64,000 bases of DNA from Alnus glutinosa (taxonomy: Eukaryota; Streptophyta; Magnoliopsida; Fagales; Betulaceae), in contig NC_084886.1 in assembly GCF_958979055.1 (NCBI RefSeq), positions 4,297,001-4,361,000 of the forward strand, given 5' to 3'. The notes under the pieces are model-generated. The model made no database searches, was not told where the DNA came from, and worked only from the letters and a program-made list of their open reading frames with translations. The position numbers were made by a program, and so were the translations under genes. Shown piece after piece: positions 10,771 through 22,400 of the stretch. The number at the start of each line of letters is the position of its first letter. Position 1 is the first letter of the stretch.

Positions 10771-11107
10771 GGGAAAAATATATATTAGCCCCCCAAACTA
10801 CCAATGCTTAGATTCTAGCCCTCAAATTACCATTTTTTTGATTTTTTGGCCCCATCCGTCCATTTATGCCGTCAATTCTAAACAGAATTCTGAAAATACC
10901 CATCCTACACTTTGAAATTCTCACGGTTAATTGAGGGGTATTTTCGAGTTTTTGGTCAATTTCTGTTAGAATTAACAGTATAAATAGACGTATGGGGTCA
11001 AAAAATCAGAAAGTAGTAGTTTGAGGGGTCGGAGTGCAAGTTTTGGTAGTTCGGGGTGCCATCCGGAAAAATGGTAATAGCTTGGAGGGCTAATATATAT
11101 TTTTCCC
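10771..11107. repeat. MITE with about 30-bp terminal inverted repeats
   Basis: The left end GGGAAAAATATATATTAGCC at 10771 is matched in inverted orientation by the right end at 11107, and the following CC(C/T)CCAA(A/G)CTA also pairs. Length is about 337 bp with no coding potential. The flanks are TTATAATAA on the left and TTTATAAC on the right, so a short TA-rich target duplication is likely but not resolved. Confidence 0.75.
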
Positions 11108-12749
11108 TTTATAACAAAATATTGATACCAGACTGACGGATCGACGTTTAGGGGTGAAAAACCAAGGGAGGGGGAAGAATTTTCAGAGAAAACCAAAAGG
11201 AAATGGGCGTTCTACCCATTTTAAACAAAGGCCGTTTGGACGGACCCCAAGTGCCGTCCGGATGCGCATCCCTTTAGCAGACGTGCGCCAGATGACGAGC
11301 AGTCCAGAGGCACTTGATCAACGTCCGGACGCGCGTCCCCTTAGATTCTAGACAACACGCACTATTTAAACTTTTTAATAAAAAAAAAAAATTGGAGAAT
11401 TTGTGAACGTCTGATTACAATAAATGTAATCTCAATCCAGATATAACCACACAAATAGATTTTTCGTTTTTTTCCCAATCATAAATGGTAAGGGGGACAA
11501 CCAGAGCTGAGAGTTGGCCTCTTCCTCATCAAAGGATGTGTCTTCAAAGTTTAAAAATTTATTGAATTTTCATGATTTAAGATTCTACAATGTCATCCAT
11601 CCGTTAAGATTTAACAATAAATCAATAGATCCTAACGGATCGATGATGTGAAAATGTCTAAAATATCTCTATTTTTTATTTTTTATTTTAAAAAAAAAAA
11701 AAAAATTTGAAAATTTGCTCAGGTGACCCAAGGCTAGGTTGTGGGTCTAGCTGTTGTTCACATGCCTTCCCAGACCCAAGGTGGCCGTGGGTCTGGTTTC
11801 CAACGAATGAATCAGCTTTAATTTTTAATTTTTTTTAAGTGTAAATTTGTATTTGTATTTTTATAAATATTATAGGGGTATAAGGAAAATTTCACATTTT
11901 TATCGTTTGATTTAACGCTAAACCTTAACGACAAGAATGTAATTAAAAGAGGCTAAAACTTGAGAGGCTGATATTGCAAAATTTTAAACTTTAAGGGTGT
12001 GATTGCAAAAGTACCTAAACTTCATGGAGGTAAGTGAATTTAATTTTCCCTATTTTCATTTAAAAGGTTTTAAATTTTTACTCTATGCTGATGCAAATTT
12101 TCAAATGGTTGGGACTGGACAATATTACCTGTTTTTAGGGATGATGGTCATTTTTATGTAAAGCCCCTGCCTCCTGGGAGGTGGTCCTTATGGTTGTCTG
12201 ATTACTTGTGACGTGGTGGGCTTGTAGATGTGCAATAGCCTATTGCACAAGTAGAGCCGACTCTCCATTGAGCCTTTCTCTCAATACACTCTTTATGCAA
12301 AAATATGCATCACTCTCTGAAATTGGGAAAAATAAAAAAAATTAATTAATTACTTACGTATATAAATTTTTACATCTTATTTAATTATATACGTAAGTAA
12401 TTAATTAATTGCTTACTTTTTATTAATTACTTACGTATATAAATAAGAGAATTACAAAGAATTAAAATAAGAGATGAACTCTCCTACACCTACGAGATAA
12501 CTCAAACTCTAATTTGGAGAAACATATTACTAAATTATTTTTGTATTATAGTGGTACAAATAAGTAAAGGACTCTGACTTAGTTAGATAACTATAACTAT
12601 CTTTATTTAATTAAATTACGATTACTCTAAGATAAACTAATGCATCTTCTACATGACGTAGAATTTGACTTTCATAACGTATACCGACCTTGGATTCTCT
12701 TCCAATCTACTTTTTAACGTAGCACAAGCAGATAGGTGTAAATGAAAAG
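11108..12749. other. Non-coding, with decayed inverted repeats
   Basis: No gene seen. Sequence at 11536-11650 (CCGTTAAGATTTAAC, GATCCTAACGGATCGATGATG) and 11900-12040 looks like the two ends of an old foldback element. A palindromic TTACTTACGTATATAAA motif occurs at 12348, inverted at 12386, and again at 12428. The rest is AT-rich. Confidence 0.4.
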
Positions 12750-13550
12750 CTGTGATCTCAGGACACGAACAATCAATTAACACGTTGATAAGGATAAACG
12801 GAACACTTTCATTCAATAATAATCAATTTTAACTGTCTCTTCCATTACAAACGTCTCCTATTTATAATAAAGCCTGAATGGCTACAAAGGAAATAAAATC
12901 ATAAATCTTCTAAGATTGAAAATAAACACAAATAAGCATATTATGAAAATACTTGAAACCAAGGAATATTTTCAAAATAATTAGAATATTCTTGGAGTCA
13001 AAGAATTACCATGTTAAGGAAATACTATACTAATTATAATATTACTTGACGACAAATTAAATACGGGATTCCTTAAAAAGGGGAATCAAGAGATTTGTCA
13101 ATTATTTCTTATTTCCTTCTTGGCCTTTCCTCTTGATGACAGTTGACAACTCATAAGATCTTTCGCAACGTCAATATAGGAATCTTTATTATTTGGCAAT
13201 CTTCTTAATTAAGATATTCGGATATTCTGCTCATCTTGCGCTCGGCACATTATTTTCATCTCAGAATATTCTAATCGTCTTGGCCTGGGGATCTTTTGGT
13301 AGTCTCGGCCTCGGAATCTCTAAGTCGACTCGGGAAATTCCATGTCTCAATCTCGGCAACTTTAAGTCAACTTGACCTCAGAATGATCTTTCGATCTCGG
13401 CCTCGGCCTCGGCATCTTTTTCCTTTTGTACTTTCAATATCAGCAAATTGCTTTCCTCATGTTCACTCGGTACCTACGACACAATTGTCCATGAATAAGC
13501 CCATTTGACCATAATTTCGATGTCACACACACCCCCTCGGTAATAAGGGC
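12750..13550. other. Possible solo-LTR remnant
   Basis: The segment carries LTR-like elements (a CTATTTATAATAAAGCC stretch near 12848 and a CTCGG-rich part at 13245-13420) and ends in CACACACCCCCTCGGTAATA. I could not find paired TG and CA ends with a target duplication. The CTCGG repetition recalls the arrays at 1410-3252, so it may be a decayed relative of that element. From 13551 to 15037 I see no gene, only AT-rich sequence and a (TA)n tract near 14480. Confidence 0.3.
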
Positions 13551-15037
13551 ATTTCAGGAACAAGATGGCGATCTTGTCCCGCATCACTTTTTGCCTTTTG
13601 GACTATATATCAATCATTCTACTCCCTTTTCTTTTGCTTGTCCCAACTGTTTTTTCTTTGCTTTTCCGACTCAAATTAGTAAAAGGTATTTATAGACCTC
13701 ACGTAATTTAGGCGATTTGCGAGTACTAAAGCATTATGACACTGATGCTGTACAGGATCCATTTTCACGTACACTACCAGTACTGAATTGTACTCATTAT
13801 GCAGTGACTTGCATTGTGTACTAGCTCCATGTACAAATCTCAAACTATTCATTCTCATATTCGACGAGGTCTAAAACCATTCAATTTCATATTCCACCAG
13901 CTGCGTCGGATCTTATAGCGCTCGACGTAGTGACGGCCCTGAAACCAAAATATATAAGTCTCAAGCAAAACCCACCCTTCAAAATCAATTAACTAGCATG
14001 AAGCGTGTATCTTGGTTCGATGCCTACTCAATTAAATTGATCAACCACTTATGGGCCTGCCATGTGCGATACCAAGTGAAAGAATAAAAGTAAGAATCCG
14101 TGAAGCACAGCATGCATTTGTAATTAGTACCAATAATGGAGATGAGCATGGCATGTCTGTCAAATGTGGGAGTTGACAACTCAGAGAGAGATAATGGTTT
14201 AAAACTTTCTCTACAAGTACAGAGAAGATATCATGGGATCGGACTTGTATTAATTTGCTTTTGGAGGAAATATCTCTGGGCTGTTAACGGTATGATTTCC
14301 ACACCAGCACTGGCAGCAACTAAGGATGGATGTCGAGCAAATCGTGCAGCACATGCATGCATCATGGAGGAAATAAGGCAATAGAGGCTTATTTGTCAAA
14401 CAAAGTTCAGACGGGACTAAAAGTAGTTCAGACGGGACTAGAGGGAGGCTAGGGGGTTTGGCTCTGTTTCTAGTTTTATATATATATATAGTTTTCAAAA
14501 AAAATTAAAAATGTTTGGAAAAACTTCACTTAATCAATGTGAATTGTGGCCTTTTTTGCAATTATCCTCTAAACTTAAAAAGTTCTCAATTTATCTATTT
14601 TTCAATTATTTTCAATTTTACTTCTCTGTTAAGATTTTTTTGTTAAATTTTGTCAAAATTCACAAACTACAAATTTTTTGAAAAACATATATATAGAAAA
14701 AAAAAAAAAAAAAATCAGGTGTGGGTATTTTTAAAAATTCCATTAAATCCTTGATTTTTTTTTTTTTTAAAAAAAATGAGAGGTATTTTGAAAATTTTGA
14801 CACGCATCATTAGGATCTTTCGTAAAATCCTAACGAATAAGTGAAATTGAAATATGAATAATTTAAATTTTAAAACTTTTTAAATTTACGAGGGATAATT
14901 ACAAAAGCAACAATAATTCAAAATACTTAAAGCTAAGTTTTTCAAAAATGAAACAAGTCTTGACGTAAAAACCTTGTTCCTGCAAAATCGATCGATGTAC
15001 AAAGAAGGCAAAAACAAAATTAGAGGTAAATGATAGA

Positions 15038-15110
15038 CGATTCCACTGGGGATCGAACCCAGAATCTCTGGTTTCGTAGACCAGCGCCTTATCCATTGGG
15101 CCATGGAATC
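15038..15110 (-). tRNA. tRNA-Arg (anticodon ACG)
   Basis: The 73-nt gene folds as a standard cloverleaf. The acceptor strands GATTCCA and TGGAATC pair perfectly, with G as discriminator. The anticodon arm CTGGT-CTACGAA-ACCAG presents ACG, read as ICG after modification, decoding CGU/CGC/CGA. The T arm CTGGG-TTCGATC-CCCAG is perfect and contains the internal B box GGTTCGATCC. No CCA is encoded and there is no intron. Short T runs 20-30 nt downstream on the minus strand (complement of 15010-15019) can serve as the Pol III stop. Confidence 0.93.
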
Positions 15111-15240
15111 ATGTTGTCGTGAAATGAAATTATACAATTATTTGAACCAAATAATAAATGCTGTACCCGATCTTTCTCTTGCTAAACATTGTCGTAGGGT
15201 ACACTGGTGGTAGCATATCGGACCCTTACTTATAAGAGTA

Positions 15241-15416
15241 ACGATTCAATGTTACCCAAATATACAACTTTTCACCACCTTGTCTATATAGCAAGGTGGT
15301 CCCCAATTATTTTTTGAGTTTTTTTATTTTTTAAAAATAAATTAAGGTGAGGAACCACCTTACCACATAGATAAGGTGGTGAAAAGTTGTATATTAAGGT
15401 GGTAATGAATCATTAC
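15241..15416. repeat. MITE, family copy 1
   Basis: The terminal parts GTAACGATTCAATGTTACC and GGTAATGAATCATTAC are inverted to each other. Inside, ATACAACTTTTCACCACCTT pairs with AAGGTGGTGAAAAGTTGTAT. The short centre is T/A-rich. A second copy of the same family lies at 44541-44716. From 15417 to 16031 no gene is visible. Confidence 0.8.
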
Positions 15417-16031
15417 TTTACTTATAAAAGGGAAAAAGATACCGCTCTGTTGGTCCTCTTGGCTGCAAGCCTACAATCACTGACATCTCTTTCCAGATAA
15501 GACCATTGCACTTTGGGCCAGCCTGAACTATTTGACAGACAAATTTGGGCCAGCTTGGACCCTCTAACTTTATAGGCATGATTAGCCACCAACCTTATCC
15601 AGCCTAATGTCCAACATATTTAGTCTAATTCTGGCCCAATTTCCTTGGTAAGTGGACCTCAAGGGAGCCTTCCATTTTCGTTAATGAAAGAGAGAGCCTT
15701 GCACTTTAGGAAATATGGATTTTTTTTCAATTTAATATGGATCATGAAAAAGTTTTGTGATAATTAATATTTTAACTCTCATGTCTACATGTTAAATTAT
15801 TCTTTTTTAAAGAGTTTAAACGGATAAGAAAGAATGAACTGAATAATTTAACTTAATTAATATAATAATATTGACGCATATAAAAAAGAAAAACAAGCTA
15901 AAGGTGGTTCCCCGAATACAATGATAGACGGGCATCGAAGTTGATTACATGCATTGAGAATTAAAGGACTGGATACACAGGAAGCGACAGATATATATAT
16001 TTAGCAAAAAGAGAAGGGGCTTGTTTAGAAG

Positions 16032-16719
16032 CTAAGGGCACTTGGTCTTGTTGCCATGAGTGGTCATGTCCGTGTAGCACCTCCCACACAATTCCCTGTT
16101 CCCTGAGGTCCCCGGCGGAACACACTTGCACCTTGCACAGCACGTGCCACACGCTCTGGTGCACACGTTTGGCCTCGAGTGTAAACTGCATCTCCCCTTG
16201 CACAACCTTCCACAGTCTGCAATATTAACATTATATAATCCACCTAATTAAACCTACCGCCCAATCCCCTTATATATTAATACATCCAAAATCTATTAGA
16301 AAAATAGATGGTAAAACAAAAAAGGGCCATACCCACGAAGGGTAAAAGCCTTCTATTAGCTCCTTTCACCTCCTGAAAAAAAAAATAATTAAGCGTATTA
16401 ATCGTTTTTTTAAAATAATAATAATAATAATAAAGAGAAGGTGGGCGGTGATGTTGATGGAAGTGATGATAGTGATAGTGGCGGTGATAACTGATATTGA
16501 CGAATAAACCTGGGTTTGCCGGTTTTCGATTTTGGCATCAGATGAAACCTGCAAGAACATAAACTAAAATTATCAGAAAAAATGAAATACGTGATCATTT
16601 TCTTTTCCTTTTTTGGGTTAGGTAATTTTTAGAAGTGCATGAAGAATTGAACCCCGTCTACGTACCTGGGCTACGCAGAAGAGCAAAACCGTCATTATAA
16701 GAAGCAAGCGTAACGCCAT
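16032..16719 (-). CDS. GASA/snakin-type gibberellin-regulated peptide (4 exons, 105 aa)
   Basis: GASA proteins are small secreted or vacuolar cysteine-rich peptides, often gibberellin-induced, acting in growth, redox balance and defence. Exons on the minus strand are 16719-16666, 16548-16510, 16372-16333 and 16216-16032; all joins have GT-AG borders and keep frame. Residues 1-18 form a signal peptide ending FCVAQ, followed by a short polar spacer. The C-terminal domain starts DCGRLCKGRCSLHSRPNVC, continues CTRACGTCCARCKCVPPGTS, and ends CYTDMTTHGNKTKCP. It has all 12 conserved cysteines, spaced as in the family. The start is the only ATG giving a signal peptide. The gene looks intact and functional. 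I cannot assign it to a particular GASA number. Confidence 0.93.
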
Positions 16720-16846
16720 TCGGTAGGAGCAGTGGCCTAGTAGGCTAGTATATATATGAGTCAAAGAGCGAGAGAGGAGCTGAGAGTCTGAGACTAGTAT
16801 TGATCAATTCAGAACACAGTAGTGCCTTTCTTTCTTTCTTTCTTTC

Positions 16847-16854
16847 TTTAAATA
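16847..16854 (-). promoter_or_regulatory. Candidate TATA box of the GASA gene, beside a (CTTT)6 repeat
   Basis: The minus strand reads TATTTAAA here, followed downstream by a GAAA microsatellite (16826-16849) that would lie in or before the leader. A second candidate, TATATATA at 16749-16757, is only about 30 bp from the ATG and would leave almost no leader. I prefer the distal one, weakly. Confidence 0.35.
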
Positions 16855-17132
16855 GCAAGTTCTCTTCTTCATGACATAATTACAAAGTAGATGTCAGAGT
16901 ATTCCTCAATTACATAAACAAACAGCGTTGTGATTTATCTTCTCAAGGAAGGCTCCCAAATCCATGTTCCGCTGTCTGACTAAAGTCCGAATTTATTTCG
17001 TACTCTAGTGCTCATCGATCCGATCTCTCTCCTTTCCCATGCAGCTAATGCTAACAAAGCAAGACGTGGCAGTTTCTCAGGCTGACATTATTTTGTCTCA
17101 GGGTGCATGCATTGTCTAATTGTTTGTCTTTT

Positions 17133-18779
17133 GGATCCGGCTTCAGTGCTATAAAACGAAATCACAGCATATCTGCTGTTAAACAACGGACAACCAAGAT
17201 TAAATGAGAGAAATTTTAAGTAGACGATGTCATATTTTAAAGTTCACCTAATGTCTCTGTCTAATTTTTAAACTAACGTCCAACTTCCTACCACTTAGAA
17301 CACGAAGGTAAAACAGGGACCCCAGCTCATGGTCTCCATGGGCGTTGAGCTTGGCAAGCTCCTCCTCCACCCCAACTCAAACCCACCTTACCATAACGTC
17401 GTCTTTCGTATGGCTGGCCAACCACCTTTGGCATCTATTCTTTTATTAAACCAACTCATCAAGACATCATACCACCACTAAACCAGTACTCAAATGACGA
17501 TCTTGTAGCTGAGCTAGGTAGCTCTCAACTTCACTGCCCACTTGCTCAGAATCCCAAAAAGCATAGACAACAGTAGTGAAGGAAATTAATGATTCATAGT
17601 TAAAGATACAAAGGCCTTTGCATGTGGCAAAACCATAATAGAGCTTTTGGTTTTGGTCAAATTGGAAGCTATCTTTTGGGTCCCAATCAGAGAAGAAGAT
17701 TTAGTCAAATAAGAGTTCACTAAAATGAGAAAGACGATACACAATGAACTCCACTTTTGGTTGGAGTTATACCACAATTTGGCTCTACAATACACTACAC
17801 TCTGCTAGTCGCTGCTACTCTACTAAACAATATCTATAGAACAATATTAAACATGACATACACCACACGACACACACCCATAGCACATGTTGTCAATGTG
17901 GGCAACCCATCACTTATACTTTGTTACACTGTTTTTTAAAGTTAAAACAGAGGAGCTGGCCGAACTACTTTTATACGTGCATCGGTCCTCCTTCGCTCAT
18001 GAGACAACTCCTCTCCCACCTCTCTCTACCCCCACGTCAATTATCCCACGTATTTGGGACTAGGTCTTCCTGTACGACGTAGCCTATCGCTATCAATAAA
18101 AGAAGAGAGGAAACAAGTGGCACCACAAAATGCAATCATGAATCCAACGAGGTATTTTTTGAAGGCATTTTCCATCTCAACTAAGAGATGGTATCGGTGC
18201 TTGAAGCACAAGAGTTGTGCTGGTGGGTAAAAGGTTTGCCTGGTTGGCTGTTGTGTTTGTTATGTTTTATTTTTTTGAGCCACGATTTGGTAGAGTTAAA
18301 AGTGGGAGTTAGTTCTTTAGATGGTTTGGTGATGGTGATGTACATATTTTAATAAGCTTGGTTATGCCTCTGATGCTTGAAGCACCGAGCTTTGTTGGGT
18401 TTCTTTGTGATCGTGGTTTGAGTATTGGCTTGGTAGTGGACCTGGCAATGTTGATGAGTTTGGTTCAATGAAAGAGTTGATGCCAAAGGTGGTTGGCCAA
18501 CCATAAGAAAGACGACAATATGACGGGGTGGCTCTGTAGTTAAGGTGGAGGATGAGCTTGCCAAGCTCAACCATGGAGATCATGAGCTAGGGTCCTTGTT
18601 TTACCTTCGTGTTCTGAGTGGTAGGAAGTTGGACGTTAGTTTAAAAATTAGACGGAGAAGTTAGGTGAACTTTAAAACATGACGTCGTCTACTTAAAATT
18701 TTTCTCATTTAATCTTGGCCGTCCGTTTTTTAACAGCAGATATGCTGTGATTTTGTTTTACAGCACTAAAGCCGGATCC
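17133..18779. mobile_element. Mutator-like element, non-autonomous, 1647 bp
   Basis: The ends GGATCCGGCTTCAGTGCT (17133) and its inverted counterpart (ending 18779) start long terminal inverted repeats of about 380 bp (roughly 17133-17510 and 18395-18779). The arms diverge by scattered substitutions. The flanks carry a perfect 9-bp direct repeat, TTGTCTTTT, at 17124-17132 and 18780-18788. A 9-bp duplication plus long TIRs is the signature of Mutator-like elements. The interior has no transposase. Each arm contains an open stretch translating to pieces such as ELGKLLLH and GQPPLAS, which may be a captured host sequence I could not identify. It sits between the GASA and EMB2004 genes. Confidence 0.88.
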
Positions 18780-18788
18780 TTGTCTTTT

Positions 18789-19444
18789 CACTCTCCACGT
18801 CCCCTAGATTGGCCTCCATGCATCATCATCTTGTCTCTACCAGTTCTATCAGTAAGCCTTGCCCTAATTCCTCTCGCTAATCATACGCTGAGTTATAGTT
18901 ATGAGACCCTCAATTCTACCCTCAATTCTATTTGATGCTTATCGAAATTTCGATCAACTTAGCCTGTTTAATTCAGATTCAATAAAGTCGGATGAGCTTA
19001 AATGCTCTTAAATTTATAATTCAGATTAAAAAACACAACTATTTAGCATCCCCACCAAAGTTTTATACATGAATAAATAAATAATAATAACGACGGAATA
19101 TCAATATCCATCAGCTGAAAGGCAAATTTTATAAACCCGGTAAGAGGACTAACATTAACCAGAAAAACACTAAAGCACAACAGAATTTTCTGAACCAAAT
19201 AATATATCATCAGCAAATTGAGAGAAACATGTAAAGCTTGTAAACTACAGTTGAATTCTATACCAAAACTGAGAACCGGGAGACCAACTATGATCAATCG
19301 ATGTAAAAATTTCCAAAATTTTCTCACTAAGTGGATTTGAATCGTTAAACAAGAATCTTGGAGTTAACCGATACTCGCCGGAAAAAGAATAACCAAAGCA
19401 TTGTCTTGTTCTAACATATTACCCGCTGAGCATTAAACTTCTAC
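18789..19444. other. 3' flank of the EMB2004-type gene
   Basis: No gene on either strand. The part next to 19445 should be the 3' untranslated region of the minus-strand gene; I see no clear polyadenylation signal in a good position. Confidence 0.4.
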
Positions 19445-22400
19445 CTAGAAAAAGACATTGACTTCCTTCTCACTCATTTCATAAACATGGTCCTTTGCAT
19501 CCGTCAGTGCACTCTGCATGATTAAATAATTTATTAAGATACATATGCAGAAGATATGAATAAGTAACAAATACAAAAAAAGAAAAAAAAAAAATGCAAG
19601 GTGGAAAAGAATAAAAAGGGAAAAGTTTTACCTTTCCAAAATTTGTCAGGAAGTTATTGGCAAAGTTCAGAGATGTAACTGTCACATCTTCATTAGCCTT
19701 TAGCGCTTGAGCAATGGCAAAAGCCCCATCATCCTGCATTCAAAATCAATATAAAATGGTGCTACATACTACTAATATGTGATAGGAAATTCAATAAAGC
19801 ATAAAGTCTATACCCTTATTTCATTGAACCCTAAATCTAGTGAAGTTAAAGCTTCATTAACCACTTTCAAGCTGCGAGCTAGGCAAACTGCACCCTGCAG
19901 AGAGTGAAAAAAGAAAAAAGTAACATAAGATCAAGTAGCGAAAAATGGCCCAAATTCAATTAAGAGACATAAATATCTATAGAAACGAACTTCATCTTTA
20001 AGTCCATTTGCCCGCAAGTCCAATACAGATATGGTAGTATTATATTTCAAAGTATCTGCAATGAACTCCACACCCTTTGCTCCTATCTGCAAGACATTTC
20101 CGTGTAAATACATTGTTTAAAGGTTTTTTAAAACACAAGTCCTACTCTACGATTACCTGGCACCAACCGAGCTTGAGGGTGTTTATCTTTCCATGGAACT
20201 TGAGAACTTCAGATAAAGCCTTTGCCCCATCTGGTCCAATGGGATTATAACCAAGTTCCAACTGCAACAAGAGAGAAAAGCGGGAGAAGAAGAAGTATCC
20301 AACATTACTAATTGAAGAATGAGAAAAAGAGAAGAAAAAAAAAAAAAAAGGAAAGGAAAAGAAGAAAAGTGAAAAAAAGACGGAGGACTTACAGTTGTAA
20401 TTACATTATTATCCTTCAAAACTTGAGCTATGTCACTGACTCCCTTGGCATGGATGTTATTTCCTCCCTGTAAGATTAAACACTCAGAATTGTCCTCCGA
20501 AAAGACTTGTTGACAATTTCTTTTAAAATAATTGAACCGAATATGTGAACATGGTAAGGAGTACTTTGTTCTCACCAGGTCTATGGTTGTTATCGTTCGG
20601 TTTTGCTTCAAAGCATCTGCAATTTTTTCAGCTCCCTGATAAATTTTGGAAGTTCAAATGTCAGTAGTTGGGCCAGATTATTACATATTATTAAATTCGA
20701 ATACTTTAAATGTTGACTTGAACTCTAAACAAGAAACTCAGAATGGAGATTTTTTTTTTTTTTTTTTTTCCTTTTTCATTTTCGAGTAAGAAATTCCTTC
20801 AAAATTTCGAGCTCTGTTTAATCACTAACAAAGAAAGTTAAACAATTTATATTCTTCTGTCTCTTCTCTTGTTGGTAAACAAAGCAATCGAAGTGCTAGA
20901 AAGGCTTTTGATCGTCAGGCTGGGCTGATGAGGTAAGCAACAGTACTAAGTTGGGTCATGTGAGGGTGCCGGTCAAGGTGCTGAGGCAAGAAGGCACAAG
21001 CACGCCGGGCACCGGAGTGCTAGCTAGCTAAAAAGGTCAGGCAGCGAGACAGGGCCGCGGGTATGATGGCACTGTGCTAAGGAGCAAACCAATGTGATAC
21101 CACTTTGTATTATGACTGAGAGCCAATACTTAGTTTTATACATATCAAGAACTCCTAAACTCATCATTCCTTCCCATAATCCTTACTCTTTAGATTGTTA
21201 GAATATACGCAAATGGAAAAGTAATAGTATTATCAAATTACTACTTATCAAAAAAACTTAAACTAACAGGAATAGTGAATGTAATCACTTAATTAATATT
21301 CTAATACCCTTACGTGTGGGCTCAAACTCTCCATAAGTAAACAAGCACAACACGTGAGATATTTTAACTAAAATGAGGGGGGTAAACAGTGAAGTTAAGG
21401 TTTGAAGTCAAGACTTTTGCTATGATAAAATGTTAAATCACCACTTATCCCAAAATTTTAAGCTAATAGGAATGAGTGAAATTTCATCATTTAATTGATA
21501 ATCTAACAAATATAACTCTAGCACAATAAAAATAAATAAATAAAATTATGGTTTAATGGTGAAACCAATTTGTTGCTAGCTTATAAAAAATTTACTAAAG
21601 TAATTTCAAAACAAATATTTTTTTTTTTGAAAAATAATTCATTTCATTGAAAAGCATACAAGTTCATGGAACTGTGGAATAGTAACGGTCAACTCCCGAG
21701 AAGTATTAGTACCTCATCACCTATGTCATTCATGTAAAGATTCAACCATAACAGGCTCTTGCTCTTCTTTACGTATTCAGCAACATGAAAGGCACCTCTT
21801 GCGCTAATTGAGTTGTTGCTAATGTCTAGAAGTGTAAGCTTTCCTAAAGAGCAAATATGGATGTCAGGGTAACAACAGCAGATAGAAGTGCAGAAAAAAA
21901 GAAGAAGCATAAACATCTGGTAACCAAAAATATGTAAGTGGACTGCACAAACCTTTATGCGAAGATAAACCAGACATCAAGGCTCGTACTCCTTCGTCTC
22001 CAATAGAATTTCCATGCAAATGAAGTTCCTGACATATATAATAAGCTATTAATTCAAGTGAGCATCCATGCTAGTCTTATTTTTGACTTAAGAATAATGT
22101 ATTGCCACACTTTTTTAAAACTGCCAAGTGAGCACAATATGCGGCTAAAGTGGCATCATCCTTTGCTTTCAAGAAAGAGCTAAGCTACACGGAAGAGGAA
22201 TCCAAAAAACTTCAGGCCTAAAAGGTAAGTTCTCTTCTTTAGTAGCAAACCAGGTTATGCAACCCACACAATCAGACATGCAGCAGATAAAATAAGAAGG
22301 AATGAAGCAAATTCAAACAAGCATTAGTATCTAGAAGGTATTCAAATGACTTCAACAGGATTAGTGATCACTGAATCTGAACGATAACCATAGTGATATC

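Noticed and set aside
15961..16203. An 80-codon frame on the minus strand overlapping the GASA last exon
   Set aside because: It is out of frame with the 12-cysteine domain; the spliced GASA model explains the sequence.
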